A stretch of 64,000 nucleotides of DNA, from NCBI GenBank assembly GCA_030248215.1, contig JASANG010001546.1:372001-436000 (forward strand), read 5' to 3'. Position numbers and translations under genes: made by a program. This document shows positions 12,588-24,066 of this stretch, one piece after another. Source of the DNA: Enoplolaimus lenunculus. Lineage: Eukaryota > Nematoda > Enoplea > Enoplida > Thoracostomopsidae. Positions within the stretch are counted from its first letter, which is position 1. The number at the start of each line of letters is the position of its first letter. The notes under the pieces were generated by a model that did not search any database, had not been told where the DNA came from, and saw only the letters and a list, made by a program, of their open reading frames with translations.

Positions 12588-12878
12588 CAGGGTTCAATCG
12601 GAATTTCCATTCCGGATGACTGCTGTTCCGATGCCGAAATTCTGACATTTCGGTTATGAGTTTTTAATATGATTGAACTTAGATTTTGCTTGTTTCGTTT
12701 GATTTCGTTCATTTGCAATTATTCTGTTGGTTTTTTCTTTGTAAATATTCCGAGTTGTTACATATATTCCGTCAGCTATATAAACCTTGATTCCGATTCT
12801 GATTCCGGTTCCGACAGTTAAATTTGATTCCGATTCCGATTCCGGTTCCAACAAAATGTAGTTCCGGTTGGAACCCTG
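12588..12878 (-). mobile_element. M7 hAT-type MITE with perfect target-site duplication
   Basis: CAGGGTTC...GGAACCCTG ends with exact 8-bp duplications GCACAAGC (12580-12587 and 12879-12886). The core is the reverse complement of the neighbouring copy, including the AATAATTGCAAATGAACG region. Confidence 0.88.
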
Positions 12879-13822
12879 GCACAAGCGTACAACCCCCATT
12901 GTTCTGCTGTTCTCAGGAAACAAGTAAACTCTATAAACTTGTGTTTGGCGTTATTAATTTACTATAAAGTGTTTCTAGTGTTTACGTTCCACAAAAACTG
13001 TCTCATATGGCCGTTTGATTAATTTGTGCTAAGTTGGGTTTGAAATTAATAAACACTCGCAGTGGGGGTTCATGCGAAACTGTTGTTTTTCATTGTTGGC
13101 AATAACCCATGACCCGTTTTCATGGTTCAAACGCCATATGCAAAGTCTGTGTTGATAATGAACATTCACACAGGTATAATGTTTACCTGATTATATCCAA
13201 CGAATTCTAGTAGTCAAAATATAAAACGTTTGGCCTAATCTTAAACCAACTCTGACGATCTCTCAGTTTACGACTGCGTAAACCAAAAATTTGTTGCTGC
13301 TTCGAAAAAATGTTTATTAATAAATGTTATATTTACAAACAATTTGACTCCATCCTAGAAAATTTTCAATCTTGCTTGTAAGTCATCGACAACTCTTGTA
13401 TGCCGTTTTTGAAAAAAGGTTACCTCCACGCCAAGGTGACCTGGCTACAGGCCTGATTAAGCATTTAAAAGTCGTGGGCCAAAACTGTACCAGGCGGGCA
13501 GAACCCCTGGGCCGGTCCTTTCTTCAGCTGTCATCATCTGTCTTAACCAAAAACCCATCGGGTAGGTACTGACCAAAAGAACGTGGCTGCAATATTTACT
13601 AACGGAAATATGCAAACAAACCATATTTGATGAAATTAGGCAAAAAATATATTATCTTCGCAATACCATCAGATTAAACACTATGGATAGGGTAGAACCC
13701 ACTCGATATCAGGCATACAGGAAGGATGTTAGTGAGATATAAGGTTACCATTGTGTTTGAACTGTACAACTGTCGGTATAAAGTATTGGTTTTTTAGCCT
13801 TGAAATATACATTCAATAATTT

Positions 13823-14041
13823 GGCCCATGTAAAAGATCAGAGGCGGAACGTTTTTCTTCGGAACAGCAATCAGCTTAAGGTTTAAACTAATTTTTTGCT
13901 TTGCTTTATCTAAGGTTTAGTCTTAGGATTAGGAATTATGCTGATTCTTACGTTTTAGGCTTATGCTTAGGCTTAGGAATTATGCTCATTCTTACGTTTA
14001 GGCTTAGGCTTAGGCTTCTCATGATCTTCCCTGAACATTTC
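13823..14041 (+). mobile_element. TelA element, decayed right end
   Basis: GGCCCATGTAAAAGATCAG start, GTTTTTCTTCGGAAC block, and diverged TTAGGC arrays (TTAGGATTAGG, GCTTAGGCTTAGG). The right end survives only as CTTCCCTGAACATTTC. Confidence 0.7.
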
Positions 14042-14286
14042 AAGGATACATTTGAAATTTTGAAAAATTCAATTCTTTTTTAAAGCCTCTGTCAAATAAT
14101 TGAATCGGCGCCTGGTACAACTGGAAGCGTAGAGTCGTATTCCGGCTCCGGCGCGGTGGGATTTGTGTCGTAGGTTCCGGCAATTTTGATAGTGAAATTT
14201 TTTTGTATAACCTTTGCCCTAAGTTTGTTTTAAACTTCGAATGAATTTTGGGAAGTTTTATTCTTTCTGAAAATAAAAGTTTGTGC

Positions 14287-14480
14287 CAAAACCTTTGTTG
14301 ATATTTCACTGAGTTGAATGTTAATTTAAATTCCCCTGTTTGCCATGAATCTTTAAAATTTAGCACATTTCTCGCACTTGATTGGTCTCAGTTCTGTGCA
14401 AACTTTGTGATTCAACCACTACAGAAGAAGTTAAATCAGTTTGAAAATGTATCGTTAACTGATGACTGGTGCTGTACACA
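14287..14480. mobile_element. M8 MITE, decayed
   Basis: TTTAAAATTTAGCACATTTC and ATCGTTAACTGATGACTGGTG match the core and right end of M8; the left end is hard to place. Confidence 0.45.
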
Positions 14481-15123
14481 TTTGACAACGTGAACGCTAA
14501 TGCTCTAATCATACCATTAAACCATAGAATTCTACCCTCCAAAATTTGATTGAAATACAAAATATTAAGCTGTATTTTGTATGCGAACTCACATTTCAAC
14601 GAAACAGCAAAAACTATGATCTGTTGCCACAACCTACAGTAGACACCTAAGAGACTAAAAATAATTTTTTTGAAATCTCATTTGGGGATTTATATCCGAC
14701 AATATTAGCAGTTACATGAGGACTAATGTGAGTAAATGCGAGGACACATACTGTGTCCGACACACGCGAGAGTACACGCGAGTTGTGTTTATAGGCAAAA
14801 TGTTGGCTTTGATAATGAGTGTTTGGACGCGTGTTTGTTTCATACTGTGATTAAAATATGGAAAAAAACATTTTGCGTCATTATTGTTGGCAGGGTGAAA
14901 CCGAAGGTTAGAAATAACCAGAAATGGAGGTTAACAAATTTTACCGCAGCTAATGCTGAAATGAAATTAGGTAGTAAAAATGATGTTTAATTTACTAATT
15001 TTTACCATAATTTGCAGAAATTTGCCGCAATATTTTTTAGCTTTTTAAGTCTATTTTTATAATCACTTTTTTCCAGATGTAAATAATGTTTTGACATGAA
15101 TAATCTTTAAGGTTAAGAAATTG

Positions 15124-15266
15124 GGCCAATGTTACCTTTAGGCGCGTAACAGTAGATTAAGCGTATCCCTAAGCCTAAGCCTAAGCAAAAAATGTAATCT
15201 AGAATCTAAACCTACTCTTTTATAGACCCACCAGAAACCTGGACGCCCCTTAAAGTAACATAGGTC
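15124..15266 (-). mobile_element. TelB element, reverse orientation
   Basis: It starts GGCCAATGTTACC, contains CCTAAGCCTAAGC units, and ends with the complement of the TelB left end. The internal spacer is missing. The flanking duplication is not recognisable. Confidence 0.78.
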
Positions 15267-16132
15267 ACAATCTTTGTCGTTAATAAATTGTGTCAAAAAT
15301 AAAACACCATTTTATTTTAAACGGTTTTCGTGTTTCTACGGAAATTCTATCCCACGTTTGACTAAAAGTAATAATTCAGGTTCCAAGATAGACCCTCATT
15401 TTTCTTGTAAGCTAGCTAAGTCATATTCTAGAAACCTGGCAAATGAATCTCAGGTAAATGGGGGTATATAAACCGCGTGCAATCTGCATTTTGTGTCAGT
15501 CTGTGCAGCAAGGTGTTCCTGAGAAGCCTGGAGGTTGTTCAAATTTTTCAAAGTACTCAGTAGCAGCGTTGAGTAATTGCTCAGGAAGCACAAAACTGGC
15601 CTTTAAATATAAGTTACTGAGTTTCGGTCAAGCAAACATACTCAAACTGTTTCATAGCTGACAAATTCCTTAAATTTTAAGCAGTTTCAGATCTGGTTTT
15701 CCTACTAAAACTCTGACTTATAAACCACGTTAAATACTCAAGGTATTTAGACGCGGTTTTGGCCAATAAACACCAAATGGTTGCAGTTTGAAAATTTGGC
15801 TGAATAAATGTCACACCAAATCAGACAGTTTTGGCTTTGAGTCTTCGACCTGGTTTCTGTGTTCAGTTCAACGGTTGATTATACTGTTTTTTAAATGAGA
15901 GTTTAATCTATAAAACTCTGAACATTGGTCTAATGAAATCTATTTTAGTTGGATTTTATTGAAAATATCACGCATTGAACTCCTGTTAAGAGTATTTGGT
16001 AGTTTATACTTAACAGAGTACAGCTGGAGGTAAGTTTGCCTCCGGATCTAAGATTTTTGGCATCCAGTTATACCCTGATATATGCTTAAGATGAAAATCA
16101 ATACTTTTACTATGGTTTTAGGTCAAAGTACT

Positions 16133-16278
16133 GGCCCATGTAAAGATCAGGGGCGGAACGTTTTTCTGTGGGACTAGAATACAGAAAGCTTAAGGTTCAG
16201 ACTAATTTTTTGCCTGGCTTAGGCTTAGGCTCAATACTATGCTTATAATACGATTTCGCCCCTGTTCTTAACATTGGC
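16133..16278 (+). mobile_element. TelA element, short form
   Basis: GGCCCATGTAAAGATCAGG start and CTGTTCTTAACATTGGC end. Only one short telomere-like array is present, so this copy has lost or never gained the second array. Confidence 0.8.
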
Positions 16279-16675
16279 AAAACTAACTTACAGAGCCGAT
16301 ATTGTAAAATTATAGAAAATTAGTGATTATAATACAAAAAATTAGCAACTCAAAATGCATTTACGCCTAAAATTACAACAATTTTTCAAATCTTTTTTAA
16401 AATTTGTTCTGATTTGTTGTTTGGCGATCGGAAAGTGGACAAAAGCCTAAATTTCTAAAATGAAATTTTTACATTTTCTGTGTTTAATTTTCAAACAACA
16501 ACCTATTCGCAATGGATATATATTCCTGTATGGGTTTTTTGGTATTCCAGCTCAACGTCAATGATTAACCAATCATATTTTAAGTATCGAACTGACATAT
16601 AAAACATAATCAGCTAAATTTAAAAATAGCTGGCCCTAAAAACTAAACTTCAAAGCAACTGCGTGGACGTTAAGC

Positions 16676-16937
16676 ATGTATCGTTTAACAAAATCCCTAC
16701 CCATGACCGATTATTCAGTCCAATGCTCATCGAGCCACTGCGGCCTTTGGCAGTCCTTAAAAATCAGGACTTTTTCGGCAGACGGCGGTAACGTTCAATC
16801 CTTAATGTCGGCCTTTTTGAGTTGGATTGTTATTTTGATTCGATTAACGTTTCGGGCGGTATTGTGCGTTGAGTCAAGTGCGACCCTGGTATCAATGATG
16901 ATGCTGTTACATCCTGTCGCTGCCGGATATTATCGAC
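16676..16937 (+). CDS. Possible 5' coding exon with hydrophobic leader
   Basis: The frame is open from ATG 16676 to a CGAC|GTAAGT donor at 16938, leaving phase 1 after 87 codons. The stretch is more GC-rich than its surroundings. From an internal Met at residue 44 (MSAFLSWIVILIRLTF), hydrophobic segments end in HPVAAGYYR, which resembles a signal peptide or signal anchor. No domain is recognised. The donor phase fits the acceptors at 33509 and 49072, so this could be an alternative first exon of the Ly6 gene. It could also be chance. Confidence 0.35.
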
Positions 16938-17419
16938 GTAAGTTTTGTTTCATTTTTATTTGTCGTAACACCAATCTGCTATTCAGACCAATTACTAACT
17001 GATGTAAGAAAATCAGCATTTTTGTGTTTATAACAGGCATAACTGCTACACAAAATGCAAAATATGTCACAAATTCCTATTTTAAGACAACCGACAACGT
17101 TTGCAGGTTAAAAATCGCGTTCCTATCCACATTCATGTGTATATAATTTTACTTTTTTTAAAATTTCACAACAGAACTGAAATTTTCAAAACAAAACAGT
17201 GTTTGCTGCCCGTAACGCCTTGTTGCACTACCAGTGCTGTGTGAACCAATTATTTTGATTAATTGCAAAATGGCAACACATTGCGTGGGTTTTAATCAGA
17301 CGACGGCTAAAATGAAATCCCTCACCAGTCGATGGGTTAAAATGTTTCAATTTGACTCAAACTTTGTTTCGGTATTAAATAGTATATAAAACGTTCAAAT
17401 ACGACTATGCGAAACAATT

Positions 17420-17488
17420 TTATATATAACATATTATATATATACATATATATGTATATATATACATATATATGTATATATATGTATG
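17420..17488. repeat. TA/TATG microsatellite
   Basis: TATATATACATATATATG units, adjacent to the small MITE at 17486. Confidence 0.8.
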
Positions 17489-17653
17489 GGTGCAACCGGC
17501 GGTGAATAATGCCGGAGCCGGAGATCAACGAAGCTTGCCGAAGCCGAAGGTGAGGCGAAATTAGGTAGTATAAATGATGGTTAATTAGTTAATTTTAGCC
17601 AATACCTGCAATATGTTGTTCGGAGCCGGAGGCAGACCTCCGGTTGTACCCTG
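17486..17653. mobile_element. Small MITE with CAGGGTACAACCGG-type ends
   Basis: GGGTGCAACCGGCGG start and CCTCCGGTTGTACCCTG end. Flanks ATATATGT and ATATATAT fit an 8-bp duplication, but the site is TA-rich so this is weak. Related fragments lie near 14890-15010, 16021-16077 and 63127-63232. Confidence 0.6.
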
Positions 17654-17968
17654 ATATATATTATGACATATGGTTACAAAAATAGCCAGGCTATACTTCT
17701 GATATATACCGGTATATGTGCACATGAGCACATGTATGACAATCTTTTGGCTTTGCATACACTTTACCGCGTAATAAAGATACCGACAATTTTTGTATCA
17801 AAAGCTTCGTGCAACTGCGTTAAGTTTATGATTTATTCGTTGGTTTGTTTGAAAACCTGCCGCTAACTGATGATGTACTTATTTTGTTCCAAACCATACT
17901 TAAAATGAACCGATTTGAATTTGAGAATTTTATACATTGGGATACACAGCCCGTATTATAAAATGTGT

Positions 17969-18131
17969 GTAGCATCGATCACCAGTCGGTGTTAAGTTTT
18001 GTAACTTTCGAACCAGAGAATGGGGAGGTTTAAAATTCAGCACATTTATTGCATTCGATTAATTTTGAGATCAACAACTGCAGCAGTTCGTTAGTTTGAA
18101 AATCTATCGCTAACTGGTGGTGGGTGCTATA
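17969..18131. mobile_element. M8 MITE
   Basis: GTAGCATCGATCACCAGTCG start and CGCTAACTGGTGGTGGGTGC end; the core (AAACTTTGTG-like, CTGCAGCAGTTCGTTAG) is the complement of the copy at 21998. Confidence 0.65.
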
Positions 18132-19134
18132 TGCATTTGAGAATATGAGCCATAGATGATAGAAAATTGTTATTGTATATACTTGAGTAATTCTAATATG
18201 ATTACAAGCGTTGCGTGGACTTTAATGACGTCCTGGGTGAGAAAATATATTTTCACTGTACAATTTCGGAACCTAATTATGAAATGTGGCTTTTTGATCA
18301 CGCAATAATCTCAAAAAACCCTGTATAAAAGTTTAAATTTTTGAAACATTTGGATTTTGAAATTTGAAATTCATAAAGTGTTTTTATTCGTTCGGTCTTC
18401 GGTTCCGAATTTTGGTAGTCTGCCAGCAGTAAGTTGACGTTTGTAGAGCGTGCGTCAAACTGAAATTGTTACGTCAACATTTTGTTTACATGAGACAATG
18501 ACGTATGAGGGTGATGTTTTTTCAAGGGGGGTCAAACCGGTCCATAGAAGTTTCGTCATGGCTGGGTTCGGAATGGAATTGGTTTTTTGACAGAAAATTA
18601 AGGTCCTTATAAGTTACATTAAAAGCCTTTTGATAGAAACGAGCAACAAGCTAGCGCATTTTTTACTTTTAAGTTGTAAATTCGAACATAAAACTTTTAG
18701 TTTTAGTGGATTTGCAGGGGTGTCAGCGATATCCCTAAATTTTCTAGGGGTATCGAATGATACCCCCAGATACCGATGTTTTGCGCGAGCGTAGACTTGA
18801 TTTTTTTCGTTGGGTTAAAACTGAAACATTGTGGCCCAAAGCAGAAGAGATTAAAACGAGCTTACAGCAAGCTTGCAGTTAACACCATTTGGTTCAGGGC
18901 CACAAACTGCGTCAAATTATATACAATTTGTCCTACTTTTTGGCAAAATTTGTGGGATCTCAAAAGAGAACCTTGAGACCTTAAAAATCGAATTTTTCAA
19001 GAATACAAATTTTGGCGTAAATAATCATGTGAGATCATGAGAAGTTCAAATATGCAAAAAAAAATTTATAATCGAACCATCGTTGAGTAAACTCCGGATG
19101 GATAATAACCAAAACGTATCGGAGTTTACTTCAT

Positions 19135-19476
19135 ATAACAAGAGTTGATGATCACTCTTTATAACAAGAGTGTGCAACTGGGTACATTCTGTGTATTAAA
19201 GAATGTACCTGTCACGCGTTGCGTTTTGGGCCTACCCCCCTTGTTTAGGGGGGTCTGTATGCATTTTTATATCGTAGTAATGCTAGGAGCAAATTGTAAC
19301 CCCCCTTTTTTAAGGGGGTAGGTGTACTGAAGCATACTGTTAATCTCTTGCTTAAAGCTCCCATGATTGAGGGGGGTCGAACAAAACTGCAACGCGTGCT
19401 GGTACATTCTTTAATGCGCAGAATGTCCCAGTTGCACAATCTTGTTATAAAGTGTGATCATCCACTCTTGATATAA
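19135..19476. mobile_element. M1 palindromic MITE, nearly complete
   Basis: Both ends carry TATAACAAGAGT-TGATGATC type sequence, then GTGCAACTGGGTACATTC, GCAACGCGT, and facing C/G runs (ACCCCCCTTG, AAGGGGGTAG). The inverted repeats are about 110 bases around a short core. Confidence 0.8.
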
Positions 19477-20281
19477 TAATGCAGGTAGCGAATGTTTTAG
19501 AAAAGTTTAGATTCAAAAGTTCCTGAGATTTAATTTTCTATTTTTACAGCAGTTTCAAAATTTGCTGCTGACTGTGGGGTCGTGTTACTGTTTGTCTCAC
19601 CGACTTAAAAGATTCGTATCAGATCAGATTTCCGCCGGCTGTCTAATCAGCGAACATTAAATAAAATACAAAAAAAATGCCAAAACCAACTCACAAAACC
19701 AACGTCGGCGTAGTCGAAATCATATTTTTTGGGTTATTAAATTTCTCAAATTTTCTAAATTTTTTCTGTCTGTAAAGACCAGATGAATAATTGTAAATTT
19801 GTCGAATTCAGGCAACGAAATAACGCTATTCTATGTTTTTGTTGGTCAGGAGCGAATAGAACATCAGGGATACATGGGAATTTGTCCCGTTCCGATATTC
19901 TATCACAGATCAGACTGCAAACTGACAGTAAAGGTCAATGAAAATTTCTCGCTCGCTACACTCGTTCGCAAAACACCGTTTTGCATGAAACTTCTTAGAT
20001 GAAATTCTGGCTAAGCCGCTGTTTTCAGTATCCAAACCGATTCATATCATGAGCTTTGTCGGTTCTGCCGAATCTTATAAATCTAATCAAACTACAAATT
20101 TCACCAACCTGGTATGTTTTTAACCAGTTTGGTTTAGGTTCGTTTATTTCTGGTTGGTTTATTTTTTTTTTTGCAATCCTACTTTTAACCCAGTTCACAT
20201 AGGATGAACTGAGGCACAAACGTATTTTTGAAACCCCCCATAGAACTTTGTTGCTCATTTCATCATTGCCGTTGCATGCTA

Positions 20282-20431
20282 TGGTAGGGACCCCCGAAAA
20301 AATTCTGGGGTGGGAGACCATTGCTTTTGATCAAAATAGGTTTCAAATTTTTAAATTTTATTAGGGTTAGCGACCCTCTTTGGGTTGTGGCCCCCAAATA
20401 GGAGGTATGAGGGGTGGTTGCTGCGGTCCTG
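20282..20431 (+). mobile_element. M9 element, diverged
   Basis: The right end GCTGCGGTCCTG and the AATAGGAGGTATGAGG unit match M9. The left end is poorly kept, and the ends were placed by similarity only. Confidence 0.5.
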
Positions 20432-21674
20432 CATCTCGTGGAGTAAAAAACTGCGATACATTGGGCCAAAGTATGAAACGGGTCCCGAACATAAATGCTC
20501 AGGTGTAAGCTTAATCTAAACCTAAGTATGTAAACGCAAGCCTACCGCTTACGTGAATATGGCTAAACAGTTTTGATTTTTTAAATGATTTTGCTTCAGA
20601 TCGGAATTTCATGTATCAATCAGTATAATTTGGGATAAATTGTTGTTTTATTGCTCAACCTCATATAATTTCAACGACAAATTTAAAATTTTTCTGAACT
20701 AACAAAACTCTTTAGATTTCTTAGTTGAGCAAGACAGTGATTGGTTACTCACAGCGCAATCGCTACCGTCACCCGATGCCCTTGGGTGAGAACCGAACAC
20801 CAAGGACTCGGCAAACTCGATGTACCATGCGAGTTCCAAAAACCTTCCTTTGCCGCAATTCAAATTGACCGTTGAGTTTATTCACGGCTGTTTGGCTTTC
20901 CGCTCGCGATTTTTGTTCCGCCCTGTTTTCGCTGTTGGGCCACTGGTTGATACCTTACAAGGGCGGAGCAATATGGCATGCGGGCACTCTCGGGTATATA
21001 TGTCGCCGCCGTGATTACATACGTTTGAACCGATCATTGTTTTATAAGCGAGAGTATATTTTTCCATACTTCAAATATAAAAGATAGCTGGCAATGGGTA
21101 AGATATATTATATTCCGCCATACATATTTAACTATAATCTTGATGGCCAAGGTCATATGGGAAACTTCAACTCTAAAGTTGTTGGTTTAATAAACATGTA
21201 GCAGGTTTAAGGTGATTGGTTGATTTTCTGGTTTAAAAATGTATTTGGTTTAGGTTCGTTTGTTGTTAAACTTATGCTGGTTTATGAATTTTATGGTTAC
21301 GCAATAGCACTTTTTTATCACCCAATGAGAAAGCGGCGGCAATAAATTTAGTGAACTTGCATGGTTATTAACACATGTGAACTAAGTGCATAGCTATGGT
21401 TTTTAATGAATTATTTGTAAACGCTAATTGGTCCAGTTGGAATTTAGACCACCCAGAAAAATGACAAAATATTGATTTTTTAATAATTGTTACAGGTCAT
21501 GCATGCGGATGGTGGAACGTCCCGAAATGCCTCTGATAAAAAGGCCAGCGAGCTTTTATTCAAAAGAAGTGACATCACAGAAGTGTCTGTTATGATGATT
21601 CGGCCAGCGAACCCACTCCACTTACTGCCCCCTCTAAGTTTTTTAACAAAATGGATAGCAAATTTTACATCGCT

Positions 21675-21766
21675 TATACCAAGCGTGCATGATACTCCTT
21701 AACTAGAGTATGCAACTGGGTACATTCTATGTAGAAAAAAATGTACCCAGTGCACAGTTTTTGAGT
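21675..21766. mobile_element. M1 end fragment
   Basis: TATACCAAGCGTGCATGATAC, then GTATGCAACTGGGTACATTC and AATGTACCCAGTGCAC, one M1 terminus only. Confidence 0.65.
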
Positions 21767-21997
21767 TTTTAAAATATTTCAATTTCGAAAGAAAAAAATT
21801 TGCTAAAAAGTTACACAACATTTTTCGCAGTGTGCAATGCTTAGTCGAATGGTGCTAAATTTTGCTTTATCAGACAATTGACTCTTAAGTTATGGTTGAA
21901 GTTATAGGGATCTTGCTCAATTTACCGAGAAATCTGTTGAGTTCAACTTAATGCTGGCATTCTTCTTCACAGCTACGTCCATATTCTCAAATGCATA

Positions 21998-22175
21998 TAG
22001 CACCTATCACCAGTTAGTAATACGGTTTCAAACTAACGAACTGCTGCAATTACACATATCAAACTTTGCACAGAAGTAGAGTTAATCGAATCCAACAAAT
22101 TTACCGAATTTTAAACCTCATTATTCGCTGGTTCGCAAGTTACAAAACCTAACACAAACTGGTAATAGGAGCTAC
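21998..22175. mobile_element. M8 MITE
   Basis: TAGCACCTATCACCAGTTAG start and AAACTGGTAATAGGAGCTAC end. Opposite orientation to the copy at 17969. Confidence 0.65.
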
Positions 22176-23835
22176 ACATACATAAGAATACGGGCTTTAA
22201 AAGCTAGAAATACTAACTACAAGTATGACCAGAGATGGGATTGGGCGTTTTCCTCATAGGACGGCACAAGTTGGGCGGCCCCACGCGGTATGCCGCCCGA
22301 TAGGGGCCAAAATAATCAAGCGATAGCTGCTTAAAATTTTTATTCTTCATAACATTTTCCTCCTGGTGCGCGTTTTTGTACATATTTCGCTAGAAAACAC
22401 ATTGTGAGCCTTCAGACGAACTTCAAAATTTATAGCAGAACAGAGTTGGATGGCAACAATGTGTCCTGCGATCACTCTGGATTCGCCATAATACACAATT
22501 TAATAGACTTTGGTTGTTATTTCGTTGTTTGTATTTATTAATGGTTCAGTTTGAGTCGTGTAAATATGATGAATTTGAAGTCCTATGAGAATCCACCGTA
22601 GTGACAGTTTGACCAATCAACTGCTGGCAAACATAATATTGAGCGTGAAAATTTTTAAATTTAAGTTTCAAAATCATTTGTGTTAAAGTACGTCACGACC
22701 ACACAGTGTTGCCCGTGGCCAATGTGGGTGCTCAGACCCTCCCTGGACAAATTTTGCCCCCCCCCCCCAGAGAATTTTCAACCTTGTTTGTAAAGTCAAC
22801 GAAAACCCTTGTATGCCTCTGTTGAAACGTTTTTAGCTCGTCTTGATACGAAGATGAGCTGGCTACGCGATTGACGCACAGCTCGGATTTATATGGATTA
22901 AGCCTTGCCAAACGGGATCGGATACGACATTGTACTGACACTAAAATTTTGTATTAAGATTTAGTTGCTTAATTGCGTTTAGCTTCTCGATCGCTTTGCT
23001 CGCTCAGCTTTTCCCACTGCGCAAGCCGACAATATTCACCCCTATTCCTGATTAGAGCCAGGATTTTCCAAAACGATTGCGTTATAAACCTTTGGAATTG
23101 GCCGTTATTAAAAATTTCAAAATGGAAGGATGTGGGGAGGTGGGTTGTAGGAACCCTTAAACCCCTGTAGCATCATCTTGGCGTGAAGGTTGCAACAAAA
23201 CTTAATATACGTGACCAAAATATATGCTTATCACCACAACTTAATTTGTCACATCATGAATTTGTTCTGCTTCTTGTGCCAGTTGATTGAAAATGAAACC
23301 TAGAAAAACGTTGTGTTTACCAGTTTACAGGTTTAAATTTGGTCAACCTCAAACGACCGACTCGCGTTTGTCAGGTTATAAACTCAAGTGACACTTATGA
23401 TAATTGAATTATGGAAAATTAATATTCGTTTAAATTGTTTCGCAGGGATATTTTTGCATCGTTTTAAACTTCTTATGTTCTGTGCAGTTTCGTAACTTAT
23501 AAATTTTGAAAATAAATTCGCTTTGAAGAGATTTTACTTTAAATTTCAAACGGGGCTTTTGCGTTGATAAGTAGTTGGTTCGGGTTATTTAGATAGGGTG
23601 GAGTTAACCAGTTCAGAGGTTAGCAGCCACTACGCCCGCTATGGGTGGTCTCGACTTCATAGGGAACTCAGTCCAATTGGAATCTACAAATATTTAGACA
23701 GACTTGTAAAGTACGAAGTAAAATTCCGAAAGTTTCAATTATCTTCAGACGCTTGAAAAAGCACGAAATTTGTACATATACACAAATTTTCGAAATAATT
23801 AGGCTAAATAACCATTGTAAACTATAGAGGCGGGC

Positions 23836-24066
23836 CTATTAAGCATAAGGCTAAACCTAAACCGGAGTCTACACCTAATGCTAACGTTAGACGTAAGCCA
23901 AATCCTTAGCCATATGTTTAAGCCTAAGTCTATGCCTAATAATAACGTTAGACGTAAGCCTAATCTTTAGCCTAATGTTTAAGCCTAAGTCTATGCCTAA
24001 TACTAAGGCTAGACGTCAGCCTAATCCTTAGCCTAAAGCTTAAACCTAAGTCTATGCTTAAGCTTC
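23836..24066 (-). repeat. Degenerate telomere-like array with a ~57-bp higher-order unit
   Basis: GCCTAA-type units occur within a longer repeat (TAACGTTAGACGTAAGCC ... TTTAAGCCTAAGTCTATG) seen about three times, spaced 55-60 bases. Confidence 0.65.

Larger units (their letters stand above)
1..16675. other. No convincing gene; transposon-derived DNA
   Basis: Apart from the repeats listed, I see AT-rich sequence with short chance open frames only. Fragments of M4-type ends lie at 7697-7720. No exon with both good splice sites and a recognisable protein was found. Confidence 0.6.

Noticed and set aside
21496-21702. An open stretch after GTTACAG, starting VMHADGGTSRN
   Set aside because: Its end lies in an M1 fragment, no good donor is present and two frames are equally open.
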